From assembly GCA_963829725.1 (NCBI GenBank), contig CAWHJW010000021.1, positions 248,001-312,000 of the forward strand: a stretch of 64,000 bases of DNA. Reading direction: 5' to 3'. Below, one piece after another: positions 18,063-25,794 of the stretch. Numbering within the stretch: the first letter of the stretch is position 1; each line of letters opens with the position of its first letter. Source of the DNA: RYN-230 sp963829725 (GTDB taxonomy: Bacteria > Actinomycetota > Actinomycetes > Streptosporangiales > Streptosporangiaceae). The position numbers and the translations under genes were made by a program. Below the pieces are notes generated by a model, which was not told where the DNA came from, did no database searches, and saw nothing but the letters and a program-made list of their open reading frames with translations.

Positions 18063-19130
18063 ATGGCGGACGGGGCCGGGCGCGGCGCGCCGGACTGGAC
18101 GGAGCCGGGGCTGTTCACAGTCGCGCCCGGGGTGCACCGGATCCCGCTGCCGCTGCCAAGTGACGCGCTGCGGGCGGTCAACGTCTACGCCATCGAATCC
18201 GGCGACGACCTGGTGCTGATCGATGCCGGCTGGGCGCTGGAGGAAACCGGCGGGCTGCTGGACGCGGCCCTGGACCAGATCGGCCGCAATTCCGCGCAGA
18301 TCACCCGCTGCCTGGTCACCCACGTGCACCGGGACCACTACACGATGGCGGTGGTGCTGCGCCGGCGCTTCGGAACGCACGTGGCACTGGGCATCGGCGA
18401 CCGGCCGTCGCTGGCCGCCACGGCGGACGCGAGCGCACAGGGAGCCATCGTGCACCTGCGGCGGCTGCAACTGTGCGGCGCGGAGCCGCTCATCCAGCTG
18501 TTGCGGGAGGCCTTCCGCGGCCGGCTGCGCACCGACGCCGGCTTCTGGGAGCAGCCCGACGAGTGGCTCAAGGGCGGCACCATCCGGCTGGCCGGCCGCG
18601 ACCTGCAGGCGGTGCCGACGCCGGGGCACACCCAGGGGCACACCGTGTTCGCCGACCTGGACCGGGCCACGCTGTTCGCCGGTGATCACGTGCTGCCGCA
18701 CATCACCCCGTCAGTCGGGTTCGAGGCAGCCATGGCCGACCTGCCGCTGGGTGACTACCTGCGGTCGCTGCGGCTGGTGCTGGAGATGCCGGACATGCGG
18801 CTGCTGCCCGCGCACGGCCCGGTCGGCGGGAGCAGCCACGCCCGGGCGCTGGAACTGCTGGCCCATCACGAGGACCGGCTGGATGCCTGCCTGGACCGGG
18901 TCACTGCCGGGGCGCACACCGCGTATGAGGTCGCCCTGTCCCTGCCCTGGACCCGGCGTGCCCGCCGGTTCGCAGACCTCGACCCGTTCAACCAGATGCT
19001 GGCCACTATGGAGACCGCGGTGCACCTGGACTTGCTGGCCGCCCAGGGCCGGGTGACCCGCACGGTCACTGAGGAACTGATCACCTATGCGCCGCCCGGC
19101 CCGGCCACCCCGCCCGGCCTCAAGGCCTGA
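18063..19130 (+). CDS. MBL-fold metallo-hydrolase
   Basis: About 355 residues. After ALRAVNVYAIESGDDLVLID the metal motif appears as THVHRDHYTMAVVL (HxHxDH), followed by the third His in TPGHTQGHTVF, the bridging Asp in LFAGDHVLPHITPS and the late His in LPAHGPVGGSS. The C-terminal 90 residues are helical, as in SoxH/glyoxalase II-like members that act on thioesters or lactones. Several in-frame starts exist (18027 GTG, 18057, 18063); 18063 is chosen for the GGGATGGGG run upstream, with modest certainty. Confidence 0.85.
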   Translation: MADGAGRGAPDWTEPGLFTVAPGVHRIPLPLPSDALRAVNVYAIESGDDLVLIDAGWALEETGGLLDAALDQIGRNSAQITRCLVTHVHRDHYTMAVVLRRRFGTHVALGIGDRPSLAATADASAQGAIVHLRRLQLCGAEPLIQLLREAFRGRLRTDAGFWEQPDEWLKGGTIRLAGRDLQAVPTPGHTQGHTVFADLDRATLFAGDHVLPHITPSVGFEAAMADLPLGDYLRSLRLVLEMPDMRLLPAHGPVGGSSHARALELLAHHEDRLDACLDRVTAGAHTAYEVALSLPWTRRARRFADLDPFNQMLATMETAVHLDLLAAQGRVTRTVTEELITYAPPGPATPPGLKA

Positions 19131-19177
19131 CCCGCCGCATTCGCCCTCACTATGCACGCTGGCGCACCGTGCTAAGG

Positions 19178-19195
19178 TACATGCATGCGTATGTA
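19178..19195. promoter_or_regulatory. Imperfect palindrome upstream of hemerythrin-marR operon
   Basis: TACATgC....GtATGTA (18 bp, arms TACAT/ATGTA with further C/G pairing) lies just before the hemerythrin start in a locally AT-rich stretch. A MarR dimer site is plausible because the downstream gene is marR. It also overlaps the likely promoter. Confidence 0.45.
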
Positions 19196-19210
19196 TCTAT
19201 TGGACCGCCG

Positions 19211-19747
19211 GTGACCGCGCAGCCCGCCCCGGGCCTCCCGGCCGGGGTCAACCCCCGCGGGGATGCCCTGGTGGCGGAGCTGCGCTGGGTGCACGACATG
19301 ATCCGCAGTGATCTGGGCGCCATCCGGCAGATGGCGGCCGACGCGGCGGCAGGACGGCTCGCCGGGGCCCTCCGCGAGGCCCTGCGCAGCCTCGCCATGG
19401 CCAGCCCGGTCTGGCAGCTCAAGGTGAGCTGCCTGCAGCACTGCCGGTTCGTGCACAGCCACCACACGCACGAGTCCCTCGCACTGTTCCCGGCCCTGCG
19501 CCAGGCCAACCCCGCGCTCAGCCCGGTGGTGGACAAGCTGGAGGCCGACCACCAGCACGTGTCGGCCCTGCTCGACGAGGTCGAGGACGCCGCCCGGGAT
19601 CTCGGTGAGGCGGCCGGGGACGATGCCCGGCAGCGGCTGGCCGTGGCGCTGGCCACGCTCAGCGCCGACCTGTTGGCCCACCTGGATTACGAGGAGCAGC
19701 ACATCGCCGAGACGCTGCGGACCTGGACCCGCTGGCCCGGCTGGTGA
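19211..19747 (+). CDS. Hemerythrin domain protein
   Basis: 178 residues. The four-helix pattern with di-iron ligands is visible: His in LRWVHDMIRSDL, His/Glu in HSHHTHESLALFPALR, His in LEADHQHVSALL, and Glu/His in HLDYEEQHIAETL. Such proteins sense or scavenge O2, NO or peroxide. GTG 19211 is preferred because earlier in-frame codons fall inside the putative promoter palindrome. The gene ends ten bases before the marR start. Confidence 0.82.
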   Translation: MTAQPAPGLPAGVNPRGDALVAELRWVHDMIRSDLGAIRQMAADAAAGRLAGALREALRSLAMASPVWQLKVSCLQHCRFVHSHHTHESLALFPALRQANPALSPVVDKLEADHQHVSALLDEVEDAARDLGEAAGDDARQRLAVALATLSADLLAHLDYEEQHIAETLRTWTRWPGW

Positions 19748-19756
19748 GGAGGCGGC

Positions 19757-20234
19757 ATGGACTCCCATGACGAGCAGTCCTGCGCCCGGGCCTGGTCGGC
19801 GCTGTCCGCGGCGCACGCCCTGGTCAGTGAACGACTGGCCGCGGCCCTGGTGGCAGGCCCCGGGCTGAGCATCACCGAGTTCTCGGTGCTGCTCCAGCTG
19901 GGCGCGGCCGGGCCGGCCGGGGTGCGGCTCGGGGCGCTGTGCCCGCCGATCCGGCTGACCCAGCCGTCACTGAGCCGGGCGGTGGCCCGGCTGGAACGCC
20001 AGGGCCGGGTGCGCCGGGCCGGCGCTGCCCGGGGACGGCCGCGGCGTGCTCGTCTCGCTCACCCCGGCCGGCCGGGCGGTCCTGGCCCAGGCCAGCGCCG
20101 TGCACGACCGGACGATCCGGGCCCTGCTGCTCAACCAGCTCACCCCGGACGAGCAGGACCTGCTCACCCGCGCGCTGACCAGGGTGATCAGCAGCGCGGC
20201 GGAGGAGCCCGATTTCGCCAAGGAGCGATCATGA
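19757..20234 (+). pseudogene. MarR-family transcriptional regulator, one frameshift
   Basis: The first frame gives ALSAAHALVSERLAAALVAG, LSITEFSVLLQLGAAGPAGV and the recognition helix LTQPSLSRAVARLERQGRV. The frame shifts near 20015. The other frame gives the wing GDGRGVLVSLTPAGRAVLAQ and the C-terminal dimer helix to TGA 20234. The unshifted frame instead runs into the next gene, making an artificial fusion. It overlaps the LLM gene start by four bases, so the pair is an operon. Confidence 0.8.
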
Positions 20235-21106
20235 CCCAGCCGCCCATATTCGGCCTGAACGTGGATCCCAACGCCGGGGGGCAGGCCATCGCCGCCCGGA
20301 TCACCGCCATCGCGGACTCGGCTGGCCTGGACCTCGTCGGGATCCAGGACCACCCGTACAACGCTGGATTCCTGGACACCTTCTCGCTGATCACCTGGCT
20401 GGCGGCGGGCACCTCCCGGGTCCGTTTCTTCCCGAACGTGGCCAACCTGCCGCTGCGGCCGCCGGCCATGCTGGCCAAGCAGGCGGCCACGGTGGACGTG
20501 CTGTCCGGCGGCCGGCTCGAACTGGGCCTGGGCGCGGGCGCCTTCGCCGACGGCATCGCGGGCATGGGCGGCCCGCGGCGGCCGCCCGGCGAGGCCCGGG
20601 CCGCGCTCAGCGAGGCCATCGACATAATCCGGGCCAACTGGGCCGGGGGGCCGTTCAGCTTCGAGGGCAGCTACTACACCGTCCCGGCCGTGACCCCCGG
20701 GCCCCGGCAGGCCCACCCGATCGGCCTGTGGCTCGGTGTCGCGGGCCCGCGCGCCGTCGCGCTGGCCGGCGCGAAGGCGGACGGCTGGTCGGTGTCCGCG
20801 CCCTACGTCCCGCCCGAGCGGCTGCCCGCGCTGAACGACATCCTCACCAGCGCCGCCCTGGAGGCCGGCCGCGACCCGGATGCGATCACCCGGCTCTATA
20901 ACGTCATGGGCCTGATCACCAGCGACGACCGGGGGCCGTTCCACGGCCCGGCCGGGCGCTGGGTGGACACGCTGGCCACGCTGCACGCGGAGCAGCAGAT
21001 GAACGCGTTCGTGTTCTGGCCGTCCGGGGACACCGAACGGCAGTCCCGCATCTTCGCCGAGGAGGTCGTGCCGGCCACCCGGGAAGCGCTGGCGGGCCCT
21101 CGGTAG
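20231..21106 (+). CDS. LLM-class flavin/F420-dependent oxidoreductase
   Basis: 291 residues. ATG 20231 (AGGAG six bases upstream) overlaps the marR stop. Motifs: IFGLNVDPNAGGQAIAARIT, LDLVGIQDHPYNAGFLDTFS, the conserved RPPAMLAKQAATVDVLSGGR and ELGLGAGAFADGIAGMGGPR, and the C-terminal WPSGDTERQSRIFAEEVVPA. The DHPY motif resembles F420-linked subfamilies. It probably shares the transcript with marR and hemerythrin, and the aldo/keto reductase follows after nine bases. Confidence 0.87.
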   Translation: MTQPPIFGLNVDPNAGGQAIAARITAIADSAGLDLVGIQDHPYNAGFLDTFSLITWLAAGTSRVRFFPNVANLPLRPPAMLAKQAATVDVLSGGRLELGLGAGAFADGIAGMGGPRRPPGEARAALSEAIDIIRANWAGGPFSFEGSYYTVPAVTPGPRQAHPIGLWLGVAGPRAVALAGAKADGWSVSAPYVPPERLPALNDILTSAALEAGRDPDAITRLYNVMGLITSDDRGPFHGPAGRWVDTLATLHAEQQMNAFVFWPSGDTERQSRIFAEEVVPATREALAGPR

Positions 21107-21115
21107 GGTCTTCCT

Positions 21116-22165
21116 GTGGAATACCGAACGCTAGGCAACTCAGGGCTCAGGATTTCCGTGCTCACCATGGGCACGATGACGTTCGGCGGCACCGGCGATT
21201 TCGCCAGCGTCGGGGCGACCGGCGTGGACGAGGCCCGGCGCCAGGTGGACATCTGCCTGGAAGCCGGGGTCAACCTGATCGACACAGCCGACGTGTACTC
21301 AGCCGGCCTGTCCGAGGAGATCGTCGGGCAGGTGCTGGCGGGCCGCCGCGACGAGGTACTGGTGGCGACCAAGGTGCGGATGCCGATGGGGGACGGCCCG
21401 AACGACGCCGGCCTGTCCCGGCAGCACATCCTGGATGGCTGCGAGGCCAGCCTGCGCCGCCTCGGCACCGACCACATCGACCTATACCAGGTCCACGAGT
21501 GGGACGGCCTGACGCCGCTGGAGGAGACCCTGGACGCCCTCGACCTGCTGGTCCGGTCGGGCAAGGTGCGCTACGTGGGCTGCTCCAACTACGCCGGCTG
21601 GCAGCTGATGAAGGCGCTCGGCATCGCCGACCGCCGCGGCCTGCCCCGGTTCGCCAGCCAGCAGATCTACTACTCGCTGCAGGCCCGCGACGCGGAGTAC
21701 GAGCTGATCCCGGCGGCCGTGGACCAGGGCCTCGGGGTCCTGGTGTGGAGCCCGCTGGCCGGCGGCCTAATGTCCGGCCGCTACCGGCGCGACACCCGGC
21801 CCAGCTCGGGCTCCCGGCAGCTGACCGACTGGAACGAGCCACCGGTCTACGACCCGGGCAAGCTCTACGACACCGTGGACGTGCTGCTCGAGGTGGGTAC
21901 GGCGCACGGCGTGTCGGCCGCCCAGGTGGCCCTGGCCTGGCTGCTGGCCAAGCCGGCCGTGAGCACGGTGGTGGTCGGCGCCCGGACCAGCGAGCAGCTG
22001 GCCGACAACCTGGCCGCGGCGGAGCTGAAGCTCACCGCGGCGGAGATCGGCCGGCTGGACAAGGTCAGCGCGCTGCCACTGCTCTACCCGTACTGGCACC
22101 AGGCCAAGACGGCCCGCGACCGGCTGTCCCCCGCGGACCTCACGCTGCTCGGCCCGCACCTGTAG
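21116..22165 (+). CDS. Aldo/keto reductase
   Basis: 349 residues with a GTG start. The catalytic tetrad of the family is visible: Asp/Tyr in NLIDTADVYSAGLSEE, Lys in VLVATKVRMP and His in LYQVHEWDGLTP. The nucleotide-phosphate-binding end reads VVVGARTSEQLADNL. The (beta/alpha)8 length is normal. It sits between the LLM oxidoreductase and the DyP peroxidase with spacings of about nine bases on each side, so it is part of the same redox operon. Substrate unknown. Confidence 0.9.
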   Translation: MEYRTLGNSGLRISVLTMGTMTFGGTGDFASVGATGVDEARRQVDICLEAGVNLIDTADVYSAGLSEEIVGQVLAGRRDEVLVATKVRMPMGDGPNDAGLSRQHILDGCEASLRRLGTDHIDLYQVHEWDGLTPLEETLDALDLLVRSGKVRYVGCSNYAGWQLMKALGIADRRGLPRFASQQIYYSLQARDAEYELIPAAVDQGLGVLVWSPLAGGLMSGRYRRDTRPSSGSRQLTDWNEPPVYDPGKLYDTVDVLLEVGTAHGVSAAQVALAWLLAKPAVSTVVVGARTSEQLADNLAAAELKLTAAEIGRLDKVSALPLLYPYWHQAKTARDRLSPADLTLLGPHL

Positions 22166-22174
22166 CGGCGCGCG

Positions 22175-23272
22175 ATGACAGCGGAAGGATCACTCCAGGC
22201 CGGCGCAGCCACCGCGCCGGTGACCGTCCCGCAGCCGGTCGCGGCGCCGCTGACCGGCGCCGCCATCTTCTGCATCCTGGAGGTGCGGCCCGGCGAGGAG
22301 AGCCTGGCCCCGGTCCGCGCCCTGTGCGGGGACCTGGGTGCCCTGCTGCGCGGGGTCGGCTTCCGTGCCGCAGACGGCGAGCTGAGCTGCGTGCTGGGGC
22401 TCAGTTCCGTGCTGTGGGACCGGCTGGCGGACGGGGGGCCGCGGCAGGCTGGGTTGCACCCGTTCCGTGAGCTGCTGGCCGGTGGCCGGCACGCCCCGGC
22501 CACCGCGGGGGACCTGCTGCTGCACATCCGGTCGTCCCGGATGGACCTGTGCTTCGAGCTGGCCACCCAGATCGTCACCCGGCTGGGCAGCGCGGTGGCG
22601 CCCGTGGACGAGGTGCACGGCTTCCGCTACTTCGACGAGCGCGACCTGATCGGGTTCGTGGACGGGACGGAGAACCCGACCGGCCAGGACGCGATCGACG
22701 CCACCGTCATCGGGCCGGAGGATCCGCCGTTCGCCGGCGGCAGCTACGTGATCGTGCAGAAGTACCTGCACGACCTCGGCCGGTGGAACGCGCTGCCGGT
22801 GGAGGAGCAGGAGCGCATCGTCGGGCGCGCCAAGCTGACCAATATCGAGCTGGATGACGACGTCAAGCCCAGCTACGCGCATAACGCGCTGACCTCGCTC
22901 ACCGACTCCGACGGCAACGACATCGACATCGTCCGGGACAACATGCCGTTTGGCCGTCCCAGCGATGGGGAGTTCGGCACCTACTTCATCGGCTACGCGC
23001 GGTCCCCGGACCCGATCGAGCAGATGCTGGAGAACATGTTCATCGGCCTGCCGCCCGGCAATTACGACCGGCTGCTGGATGTCAGCCGCGCGGTGACCGG
23101 CGTTCTGTTCTTCGTGCCCTCGGTCGGGGTGCTGGAGGGCCTCGCCGTGCCACCGCCGGAAGGCGCGGAGCAGGCGGCGGACGGGGACGGCGCGCGGCAG
23201 GCGGCGGCGCCCGGGCAGGCCGGCGGATCACTCGGAATCGGCAGCCTCAGAGGAGAGACTGATCATGAATAA
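22175..23272 (+). CDS. DyP-type heme peroxidase with encapsulin-targeting C-terminal peptide
   Basis: 365 residues. The DyP signature GXXDG is present in LIGFVDGTENPTGQ (about residue 165). The heme-side region has the YVIVQKYLHDL and IVGRAKLTNIELDD segments typical of class B (P-type) DyPs, with the conserved Arg near NMPFGRPSDGEFGTYFIGYA. After a flexible Gly/Ala linker the extreme C-terminus carries GGSLGIGSLRGE. This matches the cargo-loading peptide that docks DyPs inside encapsulin shells. Its stop overlaps the start of the encapsulin gene (23265). It is expected to be packaged in the nanocompartment and to oxidise substrates with H2O2. Confidence 0.94.
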   Translation: MTAEGSLQAGAATAPVTVPQPVAAPLTGAAIFCILEVRPGEESLAPVRALCGDLGALLRGVGFRAADGELSCVLGLSSVLWDRLADGGPRQAGLHPFRELLAGGRHAPATAGDLLLHIRSSRMDLCFELATQIVTRLGSAVAPVDEVHGFRYFDERDLIGFVDGTENPTGQDAIDATVIGPEDPPFAGGSYVIVQKYLHDLGRWNALPVEEQERIVGRAKLTNIELDDDVKPSYAHNALTSLTDSDGNDIDIVRDNMPFGRPSDGEFGTYFIGYARSPDPIEQMLENMFIGLPPGNYDRLLDVSRAVTGVLFFVPSVGVLEGLAVPPPEGAEQAADGDGARQAAAPGQAGGSLGIGSLRGETDHE

Positions 23273-24071
23273 CCTGCATCGCGAGCTGGCTCCGGTCTCC
23301 TCGGCCGCCTGGTCCGAGATCGAGGAAGAGGCGGCGCGCACCCTGCGGCGCAACCTGGCCGGGCGGCGGGTGGTGGACGTGCACGGCCCGGAGGGGTACG
23401 GGCTCGCCGCGGTCGGCACCGGGCACCTGCGCGACCTGGAGGCCCCGCAGGACGGCATCGTGGCCCGGGCGCGCGAGGTCGTGCCGCTGACCGAGTTCCG
23501 GGTGCCGTTCCGGGTGACCCGGCAGGCCGTGGACGACGTGGAGCGCGGCGCCCAGGACTCGGACTGGCAGCCAGTCAAGGACGCCGCCCGGCTGATCGCG
23601 TTCGCCGAGGACCGGGCTATCTTCGAGGGTTACCCGGCGGGGCAGATCGCGGGCATCCGGGCGGCGACCGACAACCCGGTCATGACGCTGACCGCCGACG
23701 TGCTCAGCTACCCGGACGCGGTCGCCGAGGCCCTGCGCCACCTGCGCGAGGCCGGTGTCAACGGGCCCTACTCGGTGCTGCTGAGTGCCGACGCCTACAC
23801 CGCCGTCAGCGAGACCTCCGACCATGGCTACCCGGTCCGGGAGCACATCAAGCGGCTGGTCAACGGCGAGATCATCTGGGCCCCGGCCATCGCGGGCGCC
23901 TTCGTGCTGAGCACCCGGGGCGGTGATTTTGCCCTGCATCTCGGCCAGGACGTCTCGATCGGCTACCTGAGCCATGACGACACGTCCGTGCAGCTGTACC
24001 TGCAGGAGACACTCACGTTCGTGGACAACACGAGCGAGGCGGCCGTGGCGCTGGCCCCGGCGGCGCCCTGA
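23265..24071 (+). CDS. Encapsulin shell protein (family 1, HK97 fold)
   Basis: 268 residues, typical for a T=1 family 1 encapsulin. Diagnostic segments are MNNLHRELAPVSSAAWSEIE, the region RNLAGRRVVDVHGPEGYGLA, VVPLTEFRVPFRVTRQAVDD, and the late LHLGQDVSIGYLSHDDTSVQ and LYLQETLTFV. The protein self-assembles into an icosahedral shell that encloses the DyP encoded just upstream, with which it overlaps by eight bases. A strong hairpin follows the stop, so this gene ends the operon. Confidence 0.95.
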   Translation: MNNLHRELAPVSSAAWSEIEEEAARTLRRNLAGRRVVDVHGPEGYGLAAVGTGHLRDLEAPQDGIVARAREVVPLTEFRVPFRVTRQAVDDVERGAQDSDWQPVKDAARLIAFAEDRAIFEGYPAGQIAGIRAATDNPVMTLTADVLSYPDAVAEALRHLREAGVNGPYSVLLSADAYTAVSETSDHGYPVREHIKRLVNGEIIWAPAIAGAFVLSTRGGDFALHLGQDVSIGYLSHDDTSVQLYLQETLTFVDNTSEAAVALAPAAP

Positions 24072-24084
24072 CGGCGATGACCGC

Positions 24085-24129
24085 GGTGGACTGAACGCCG
24101 GGACCCCGGTCCCGGACGGTCAGTCCACC
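24085..24129 (+). terminator. Nested hairpin terminator after encapsulin
   Basis: Outer arms ggtggactga / tcagtccacc pair perfectly over ten bases, and inner arms ccgggacc / ggtcccgg over eight with a two-base loop. It lies 14 bases after the encapsulin stop. There is no T-run, as is usual in high-GC actinomycetes. Confidence 0.75.
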
Positions 24130-24179
24130 CTTCGGGCATTCCGCCTCCTGGCAAGAATGTCATTGCTAGCGTTGTGAAC

Positions 24180-24422
24180 ATGTCGGTGAAGACGTTCAGC
24201 ATCAGCATGGGCGAGCGCGCGTACCGGCAGGCCCGGGCCGAGGCGGACCGGGCTGGCCTGTCCATGTCAGCCTGGATGACCCGGGCCGCCCGGGAGAAGA
24301 CCCAGCGGGATGCGGCCAGCGCGGCGGCCGAGGCGGACCGGCGCACCGGGCATGAGTGGGCCGAGTGGACGGAGTCCAACGCCAGGGAATTCCCCCCTGG
24401 CGCCGGCAAGGGCGCCGCGTGA
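24180..24422 (+). CDS. Antitoxin of a MazEF-like pair
   Basis: 80 residues. MSVKTFSISMGERAYRQARA then DRAGLSMSAWMTRAAREKTQ gives a strand-helix-helix layout resembling ribbon-helix-helix antitoxins, with an acidic C-terminal tail (HEWAEWTESNAREFPP) that would bind the toxin. ATG 24180 sits a few bases after a TAGCGT-like -10 element, so the transcript may be leaderless; GTG 24174 is also in frame. The stop overlaps the toxin start (GTGA). Confidence 0.8.
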   Translation: MSVKTFSISMGERAYRQARAEADRAGLSMSAWMTRAAREKTQRDAASAAAEADRRTGHEWAEWTESNAREFPPGAGKGAA

Positions 24423-24733
24423 ACCGCGGTGACATCTACGCCTACCAGGGAGTAGCCCGATCCGGGTACGTCGCCATCGTGAGCAACGATGGGTTCAACG
24501 CCATCACCGGTCACCCGGTCGTGGTCAAGGTCAGCGACCGCCCGGACCTGACCGAGACGCCGTACGTGGTGGCGCTCAGCCAGGACGACCCGGTCCGCGG
24601 GCACCTGGAGTCCTATTCGGCGGTGCGGGTGCGGCGCAGCCGGCTGTCCGGTGCCCGGGTCGGCCAGCTCGCCCTGGACACCATGCGCAAGCTGGACGAC
24701 GCGCTGGCCCTCATCTTCGACTACGAGGCCTGA
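24419..24733 (+). CDS. MazF/PemK-family endoribonuclease toxin
   Basis: 104 residues from GTG 24419, which overlaps the antitoxin stop by four bases. The start VNRGDIYAY and the following SGYVAIVSNDGFNA, PVVVKVSDRPD and the conserved Leu/Ser-rich strand ESYSAVRVRRSRLSG match the PemK/CcdB barrel. The last helix LALDTMRKLDDALALIFDYE is typical. The pair is likely to autoregulate through the RHH antitoxin at its own promoter. Confidence 0.8.
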   Translation: MNRGDIYAYQGVARSGYVAIVSNDGFNAITGHPVVVKVSDRPDLTETPYVVALSQDDPVRGHLESYSAVRVRRSRLSGARVGQLALDTMRKLDDALALIFDYEA

Positions 24734-24819
24734 TCCGCCGGCGAGGCGGGGTGCGCCGCAGGCGTGTCCCCTCCGAGCTAGCAGAGCGCGGGGGGTTCCG
24801 GGGTCGCCCCCGGGCCAAT

Positions 24820-25611
24820 TCAGCCGCCCAAGTGCCCGAAGCCGGTCCACGGGCTGGCCAGGTGCACGGTCATCAGCGCGATGACCAGGCCGCCGACCAG
24901 CGAGGCGGCCAGCAGCAGCCAGCGGGCCCGGCGCCCGCCGACGATCTCCTGGGTCCGGCGCAGCCGCGGTGAACTGCGCAGGTCCGACCCGATGAGGGCG
25001 GGCAGCCGCCACACGTAGGCCAGCACGTGGATCGTCATCACGCCGAACCACAGCACGAAGAACGCCTTGTGCAGGAAGAGCCACGGCTGGACGGAGTTGG
25101 TGACCCCGAGCATGACACCGGTGCCGATCACGCCGAGCGAGAAGAACAGCACGAACGGGCCGAGCAGCCGCAGCAGCGGGGCGGGCGGCCCCTTGCGGCG
25201 GTACTCCGGCGCCCCTGCGTAATAGCGGGCGAACCGGTAGCACACCGTGGCGGCCTTCAGCAGGACCGGGCCGATCAGCAGCATGCCCAGGAAGAAGTGC
25301 AGGGTGATCATCTGGTGGATGGCCAGGATGGTGAAGCCCTCGGCGGCGAACAGCACCAGCAGCACCGCGCCGGTGGCGGCGGTGAGCCGCTCGTTCCCCT
25401 CCGCGCCGCCGGTCGGATCGGGCCGGGCGGGCGCGCGCCCGTACCCGGGAGGATCATAAGACGGCCCGGCGTAGGAGTCGTCCCGGGGCCCGGTTTCCTC
25501 GCGCGGGCTGTACGGGCCCAGGGTCCGGCGCGGGCGGTGCGGGTCCCTGGGCTGGCCAGGAGAGTTGTGGGGGCCGCGGCGGACCTCCGGTCCCTGACCG
25601 TACCCCGCCAT
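24820..25611 (-). CDS. Cytochrome-b-like four-helix membrane protein
   Basis: 263 residues. The first 80 are disordered, Pro/Arg/Gly-rich and cytoplasmic. Five hydrophobic segments follow, with His residues at membrane positions (MITLHFFLGMLLIG, WLFLHKAFFVLWFGVMTIHV, VIALMTVHLASPW) that could ligate heme b, as in DUF4405-like cytochromes. ATG 25611 has GGAGGAA eight bases upstream. A pair of 11-bp-spaced TTCAG repeats lies about 150 bases upstream, next to the two-component operon, suggesting control by that system. Confidence 0.7.
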   Translation of the reverse strand: MAGYGQGPEVRRGPHNSPGQPRDPHRPRRTLGPYSPREETGPRDDSYAGPSYDPPGYGRAPARPDPTGGAEGNERLTAATGAVLLVLFAAEGFTILAIHQMITLHFFLGMLLIGPVLLKAATVCYRFARYYAGAPEYRRKGPPAPLLRLLGPFVLFFSLGVIGTGVMLGVTNSVQPWLFLHKAFFVLWFGVMTIHVLAYVWRLPALIGSDLRSSPRLRRTQEIVGGRRARWLLLAASLVGGLVIALMTVHLASPWTGFGHLGG

Positions 25612-25755
25612 CAGATCACTTCCTCCCCAGTTCACCCAGCACCGACGGCTGCGAATGTACTCAACGCCGGCCCGGGGACGCCGCGTCCCCGGGCCGCATC
25701 GCCGCCCGGCTATCCCCCGCCCATCCAGCCTGCGGTGTGGCCTGCCGGGAAGTGG

Positions 25756-25771
25756 TTCAGGAATCCTTCAG
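25756..25771. promoter_or_regulatory. Putative response-regulator box (11-bp direct repeats)
   Basis: TTCAG at 25756-25760 and 25767-25771 start 11 bases apart, the helical-turn spacing of OmpR-family binding sites. The surrounding ggttc...gaacc also forms a short inverted repeat. It lies between the histidine kinase stop and the cytochrome-b-like gene. Confidence 0.4.
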
Positions 25772-25794
25772 AACCGGTAAGGAAAAGGCCACCG

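Noticed and set aside
19757..21106. Single 449-residue MarR-LLM fusion protein
   Set aside because: The junction is a stretch of Arg/Pro-rich residues produced by a frameshift; each half has its own natural start or stop in another frame, with an ATGA overlap.
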